64,000 nt of DNA, taken from assembly GCF_000725485.1 (NCBI RefSeq), contig NZ_JOAG01000036.1:124001-188000 (forward strand), read 5' to 3'. The notes beneath the pieces were generated by a model that was not told the origin of the DNA, did no database searches, and saw only the letters and a list, made by a program, of their open reading frames with translations. Source of the stretch: Nonomuraea candida. GTDB lineage: Bacteria > Actinomycetota > Actinomycetes > Streptosporangiales > Streptosporangiaceae. Positions within the stretch are counted from its first letter, which is position 1, and the number at the start of each line of letters is the position of its first letter. Made by a program: the position numbers and the translations under genes. Below are positions 61,401 through 64,000 of this stretch, piece by piece.

Positions 61401-64000
61401 GGCGGCGCCGCCCGTCGCCGCTGCCACACGCCGCCGACCGCGACCGGCAGACCACCCCGCTGATCACCTACACCGAGAACCTTCGCACCGAGCCGATCGA
61501 TCTCCCCGACGAGCACCGCACCCCGTTGCCGGCCGAGACCCGCGTCTTCGAGCTGACGGGATATCCCCAGGAGGCGCCGACCTACCTGCCGGGCGATTTC
61601 GTCGACGCGCGCCTTCAGCCGATCTTCGACAAGGAGATCGGGTACGAGGAGACGGCGAACGGCAGCAGGCGGCGCCGCCTGATCGAATGGACGCGCGTGC
61701 TCTATCGCGCCGACGACCTCTCGGTGCTCCTGCCGCTCGGCGGGCTCCAACCGCGGGCGCTGCCGGGGGAGACCTACACCCTGGCGTTCACGGCCGGCCT
61801 GCTTGGCCACGTCTACCAGCGTGACGGCGTCGCGCTGCTGCCGGACCCGGACGCCGTGCTGCACGGCCCGGGAAGCGACCGCGGCGGGTATGCGCGTGGC
61901 CGGGACCTCACGGCCGATGGCCGGTTCCCCGAGACCGACCCGGACGGCCTGTGGTGGGTTCCCTCCGGGCGGGTCTTCCTGTCGCCCGGCGAGGGCGACA
62001 CGGCCGCGGCGGAACTCGCGTACGCGCGGGAACACTTCTTCCTGCCGTGCCGGACCAGGGATCCCTTCGACAGCACGGAGTTCGTCCGCTACGACGACCA
62101 CGACCTGCTGGTCGTCGAGACACGCGACGCGATGGGCAACCGGGTCACGGCCGAACGGAACGACTACCGCGTCCTTCGGCCCAGCCAGGTCGCCGACCCC
62201 AACGGAAACCGCACCGAGGCCGCCTACGACGCGCTCGGCTTCGTGGCCGCGACCGCCGTGCGCGGCAAGCCCGAGGAGAACGCCGGAGACTCACTCGCCG
62301 GCCTCGAACCGGATCCGACCGGCGAGCAGATCGCCGCGCTGCTGGACTCCCCTCTCGCCGACCCCCACGCCATGCTCGGCCGGGCGAGCACCCGGCTGGT
62401 CTACGATCTGTTCGCCTACCACCGGACCGCCGACCGGCCCGACCCGCAGCCCGCCGTCGTCTGCACCCTTGCCAGGGAGACGCACGACGCCGACCTGCCC
62501 GCGGGAACGCCGACCAGGATCCAGTTCGGCTTCACCTACACCGACGGGCTCGGCCAGGTCGTCCAGCGCAAGGAGCGGGCGGCGCCGGGGCCGGTGACGG
62601 ACGGCGGGCCGGCGCTCGACGCGCGCTGGGTGGTCAGCGGCTGGACCGTCCACAACAACAAGGGGCTGCCCGTCCGCACGTACGAGCCGTTCTTCAGCGC
62701 GACGCACCGGTTCGAGTTCGGAGTGGAGATCGGCGTCAGCCCGGTCCTGTTCTACGACCCGCTCGGGCGGGTCGTCGCCACTGTGCACCCCGACCACACG
62801 TACGAGAAATCGGTCTTCGACGCCTGGCGGCACATGCTGTGGGATCAGAACGACACCGTGCTCTCCGATCCTCGGACTGATCCCGATATTTCCGGGTATG
62901 TCGCCGGGTTCTTCGCCGGGCTGCCGGAGTGGCGGACCTGGCACGCCGAGCGTGTGAACGGCGACCTGGGCCCCGCGGAGCAGGCCGCCGCGGCGAAGGC
63001 CGCCGCCCACGCGGGCACCACCACCGCGGTCCACGTCGATGTCCTCGGACGGCCCTTCCTGAACGTCGCCGATGACGGGCGGGGCCCGCTGACCACCAGG
63101 ACCGTCCTCGACATCGAGGGCAACCAGCGGGCCGTCCAGGACCTGGTCGAGCCGGACGGGCTCGGGCGGGTGGTGATGCGCTACGAGTACGACCTGATGG
63201 GGAACCGGATATTCCACCGCGGCGCGGACTCCGGGAGCCGCTGGATGATCGAGGACGTCCTCGGACACGCTCTGCGCACGTGGGACCAGCGCGGTCACGG
63301 CTTCCGCACCGAGTACGACGCTCTCCGCCGCCCGCTGCGCACCTTCGCCGACGCCGAGCTGATCGAACGCCTGGTCTACGGCGAGCAGCATCCTGAGGCG
63401 TCGGCGCGTAATCTGCGCGGTGTCGTCTACCTGCAGCTCGACCAGTCCGGCGCGGTCGAGACGGAGGCGATCGACTTCAAGGGCAACCCGCTGCGGACCG
63501 CGCGCCGCCTCGCGAGCGGGGCGCGCGTCCCCGACGTCGGCGCCGCCGGCGTGCTCGACCTGGCGGAGCTGGAGGCCACGCTCGCGCCATTCCTGGAGCC
63601 CGCCCGCTATACGGCGTCGACCAGCTACGACGCGCTCGAACGGCCGACCACCGTGACATCACCGCACACGCCCGAGATGGCGGCCAGCGTCATCGGCTAC
63701 TCCTACGACGCCGGCGGGCAGGTCGAACGGGTGGACGTCGGCATCCGGGGAGCCGGAGCGCGGACGCCGTTCGTCACCGCCGTCGACTACGACGCGCACG
63801 GCCGCCGCACGCGGATCGACCACGGCAACGGCGTGACGACGTCGTACACCTACGATCGGCGTACCTTCCGGCTCATCCGGATGCTCACCACCCGGGGCGC
63901 GGACCGTCTGCAGGATCTCGGCTACACCTACGACCCGGTCGGCAACGTGGTCCGGCTCCGCGACGACGCCCAGCAGCAGATCTTCTTCGCCAACCAGGTG
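58475..64000 (+). CDS. TcB-type toxin cocoon protein (SpvB/TcdB/RHS), 3' end beyond window
   Basis: The frame is open from GTG at 58475 to the window end: 1842 residues without a stop. It has a Ser/Ala/Pro-rich head (1-30), then an SpvB domain (VSLPKGGGAIRGIGETFAAN, LSLAYDSGTGNGVFGFGWSL). FG-GAP/VCBS-like calcium loops follow near residues 540, 600 and 653 (DLDGDGHTDLL, DLSGDGLADLA, DIDGTGTADLI). TcdB middle regions run to about 1500, then RHS/YD repeats (YEYDLMGNRIFHRG, YDAHGRRTRIDHGNG). GAGGTG lies five bases before the GTG. It should form the shell that encloses the toxic C-terminal peptide, encoded beyond the window in this gene or a following TcC gene. Confidence 0.88.
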   Translation, partial: MSHSPVSPSAASQPAAARQAETPRPRAPETPAVSLPKGGGAIRGIGETFAANPVTGTGTVTVPIATSPSRSGLDPELSLAYDSGTGNGVFGFGWSLSLPSITRKTERGLPTYTDADVFLLSGSEDLVPVAGADDMSVDPLFAVRRYRPRIDGLYARIERWTRLRDGDTHWRAISRDNLLTLYGKDPESRIADPDDPARVFSWLICETRDDRGNAVRYRYASENGLGVDRARASERNRGEPDDPRRGANRYLKRVEYGNRRPLLAADGRRPRFLSELPAELTADPQWMFEAVFDYGEHDADDPTPRPAGEWRFRDDPFSSYRAGFEVRTTRRCQRVLIFHHVPGGEHGYDGLVRSTDLAYSASEETGSRYSFLRSVTQTGYRRVGDRYLRRSLPPLEFAYSLPVGPRDVQDIDPSALRNLPIGADPATYQWVDLHGEGVPGLFTEQANAWFYTRNLSPAAGGSVEFAPAEPVATMPHPGLDGGRARFMDLAGDGRPDLVMLDGPVQGLFEHDDARGWHPFKPFASLPNRGLSGDQVKPVDLDGDGHTDLLMIEDDGFVWHPSLAEEGFGPALRTPRPSDEERGPHLVFADGTQSIYLADLSGDGLADLARVRNGEICYWPNLGYGRFGAKVTMDAAPLLDHPEHFDQRRVRLADIDGTGTADLIYLHGDGVRLYYNQSGNGWSPPQRLDVFPPIDAAVSVQVTDLLGDGTSCLLWSSPLPGDTGRQMRYVRLTGEHKPHLLIGMSNNLGVETVVDYAPSTKFALRDERDGRPWQTRLPFPVHVVERVETRDRVGRNRFVTRYAYHNGHFDGEEREFRGFGTVDQWDTEEIGALTGAGNEQPAAHVPPVLTRTWFHTGGPGGLPPDSPVLPVLPAGLDPGEEREAHRALKGSMLRQEVYARDGGSRQEHPYSVTEHGYTVRLEQRRGAGRHAVFSTHLAQSFERLHERDPGDPRVRHSIVLETDPFGDPLKEVTIAYGRRRPSPLPHAADRDRQTTPLITYTENLRTEPIDLPDEHRTPLPAETRVFELTGYPQEAPTYLPGDFVDARLQPIFDKEIGYEETANGSRRRRLIEWTRVLYRADDLSVLLPLGGLQPRALPGETYTLAFTAGLLGHVYQRDGVALLPDPDAVLHGPGSDRGGYARGRDLTADGRFPETDPDGLWWVPSGRVFLSPGEGDTAAAELAYAREHFFLPCRTRDPFDSTEFVRYDDHDLLVVETRDAMGNRVTAERNDYRVLRPSQVADPNGNRTEAAYDALGFVAATAVRGKPEENAGDSLAGLEPDPTGEQIAALLDSPLADPHAMLGRASTRLVYDLFAYHRTADRPDPQPAVVCTLARETHDADLPAGTPTRIQFGFTYTDGLGQVVQRKERAAPGPVTDGGPALDARWVVSGWTVHNNKGLPVRTYEPFFSATHRFEFGVEIGVSPVLFYDPLGRVVATVHPDHTYEKSVFDAWRHMLWDQNDTVLSDPRTDPDISGYVAGFFAGLPEWRTWHAERVNGDLGPAEQAAAAKAAAHAGTTTAVHVDVLGRPFLNVADDGRGPLTTRTVLDIEGNQRAVQDLVEPDGLGRVVMRYEYDLMGNRIFHRGADSGSRWMIEDVLGHALRTWDQRGHGFRTEYDALRRPLRTFADAELIERLVYGEQHPEASARNLRGVVYLQLDQSGAVETEAIDFKGNPLRTARRLASGARVPDVGAAGVLDLAELEATLAPFLEPARYTASTSYDALERPTTVTSPHTPEMAASVIGYSYDAGGQVERVDVGIRGAGARTPFVTAVDYDAHGRRTRIDHGNGVTTSYTYDRRTFRLIRMLTTRGADRLQDLGYTYDPVGNVVRLRDDAQQQIFFANQV

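Noticed and set aside
58508..62101. A 1197-codon minus-strand frame antisense to the TcB gene
   Set aside because: Same reasoning: shadow of the plus-strand coding sequence, with no recognisable motif.
46552..64000. A contractile injection system (eCIS) interpretation of the toxin locus
   Set aside because: No sheath, tube, baseplate or AAA ATPase genes are present; all large genes fit Tc components.

Overview
The base composition (very G+C rich), the dense gene packing, frequent GTG/TTG starts and the gene families present (conservon-type kinase with DUF742, RpoD-like group 2 sigma factor, DUF1707 protein, RGG-tailed Tex) all point to an actinomycete. A member of the Streptosporangiales such as Nonomuraea is my guess; no rRNA or species marker lies in the window. 

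Region 1 (1-12 kb): a truncated YbhN-type membrane protein, a PIG-L deacetylase and a GT4 glycosyltransferase; a lipoprotein; an FAD monooxygenase and a Rieske oxygenase with a GntR-like palindrome just upstream of the latter; a DUF1707 protein; a MEDS/ATPase regulator; a DUF998 membrane protein; a universal stress protein; an APC permease; a broken phosphotriesterase; then a STAS protein and an alternative sigma factor. The MEDS-ATPase, STAS and sigma genes have the parts of a partner-switching stress circuit. 

Region 2 (12-23 kb): mostly core genes on the minus strand (ilvD, a saccharopine-dehydrogenase-like protein, tex, rpiB-like) and a plus-strand block with a TetR regulator, an Fpg/Nei glycosylase and a spore-photoproduct-lyase-family radical SAM protein. 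Several decayed fragments lie between them (secreted-protein tail, collapsed amidohydrolase, frameshifted Ohr), as does a 28-residue membrane microprotein. 

Region 3 (23-44.6 kb): a tightly coupled operon of DUF917 protein, HyuA-type protein and a complete dipeptide-type ABC importer; a MarR/MFS divergent pair; a partial conservon (kinase plus DUF742 only); an orphan second peptide-binding lipoprotein; a permuted NlpC/P60-like protein; inositol-phosphate synthase; a serpin; exonuclease III; cobD; a phosphotransferase; and a ZIP transporter. Many genes here carry in-frame 12-15 bp minisatellites. 

Region 4 (44.6-64 kb): tRNA-Arg(UCU), a tyrosine-integrase tail, a frameshifted insertion sequence and scrambled remnants, followed by the most interesting locus, a Tc-type (toxin complex) system. 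A minus-strand operon encodes a split TcA (2126 + 1066 residues) and a 713-residue beta-propeller protein with about 14 PLL-lectin-like repeats. Divergent from it is a TcB-type SpvB/FG-GAP/RHS gene that runs off the window end. The intergenic region between the two arms holds two perfect short palindromes. The tRNA/integrase/IS boundary suggests, but does not prove, that the Tc locus is island cargo.
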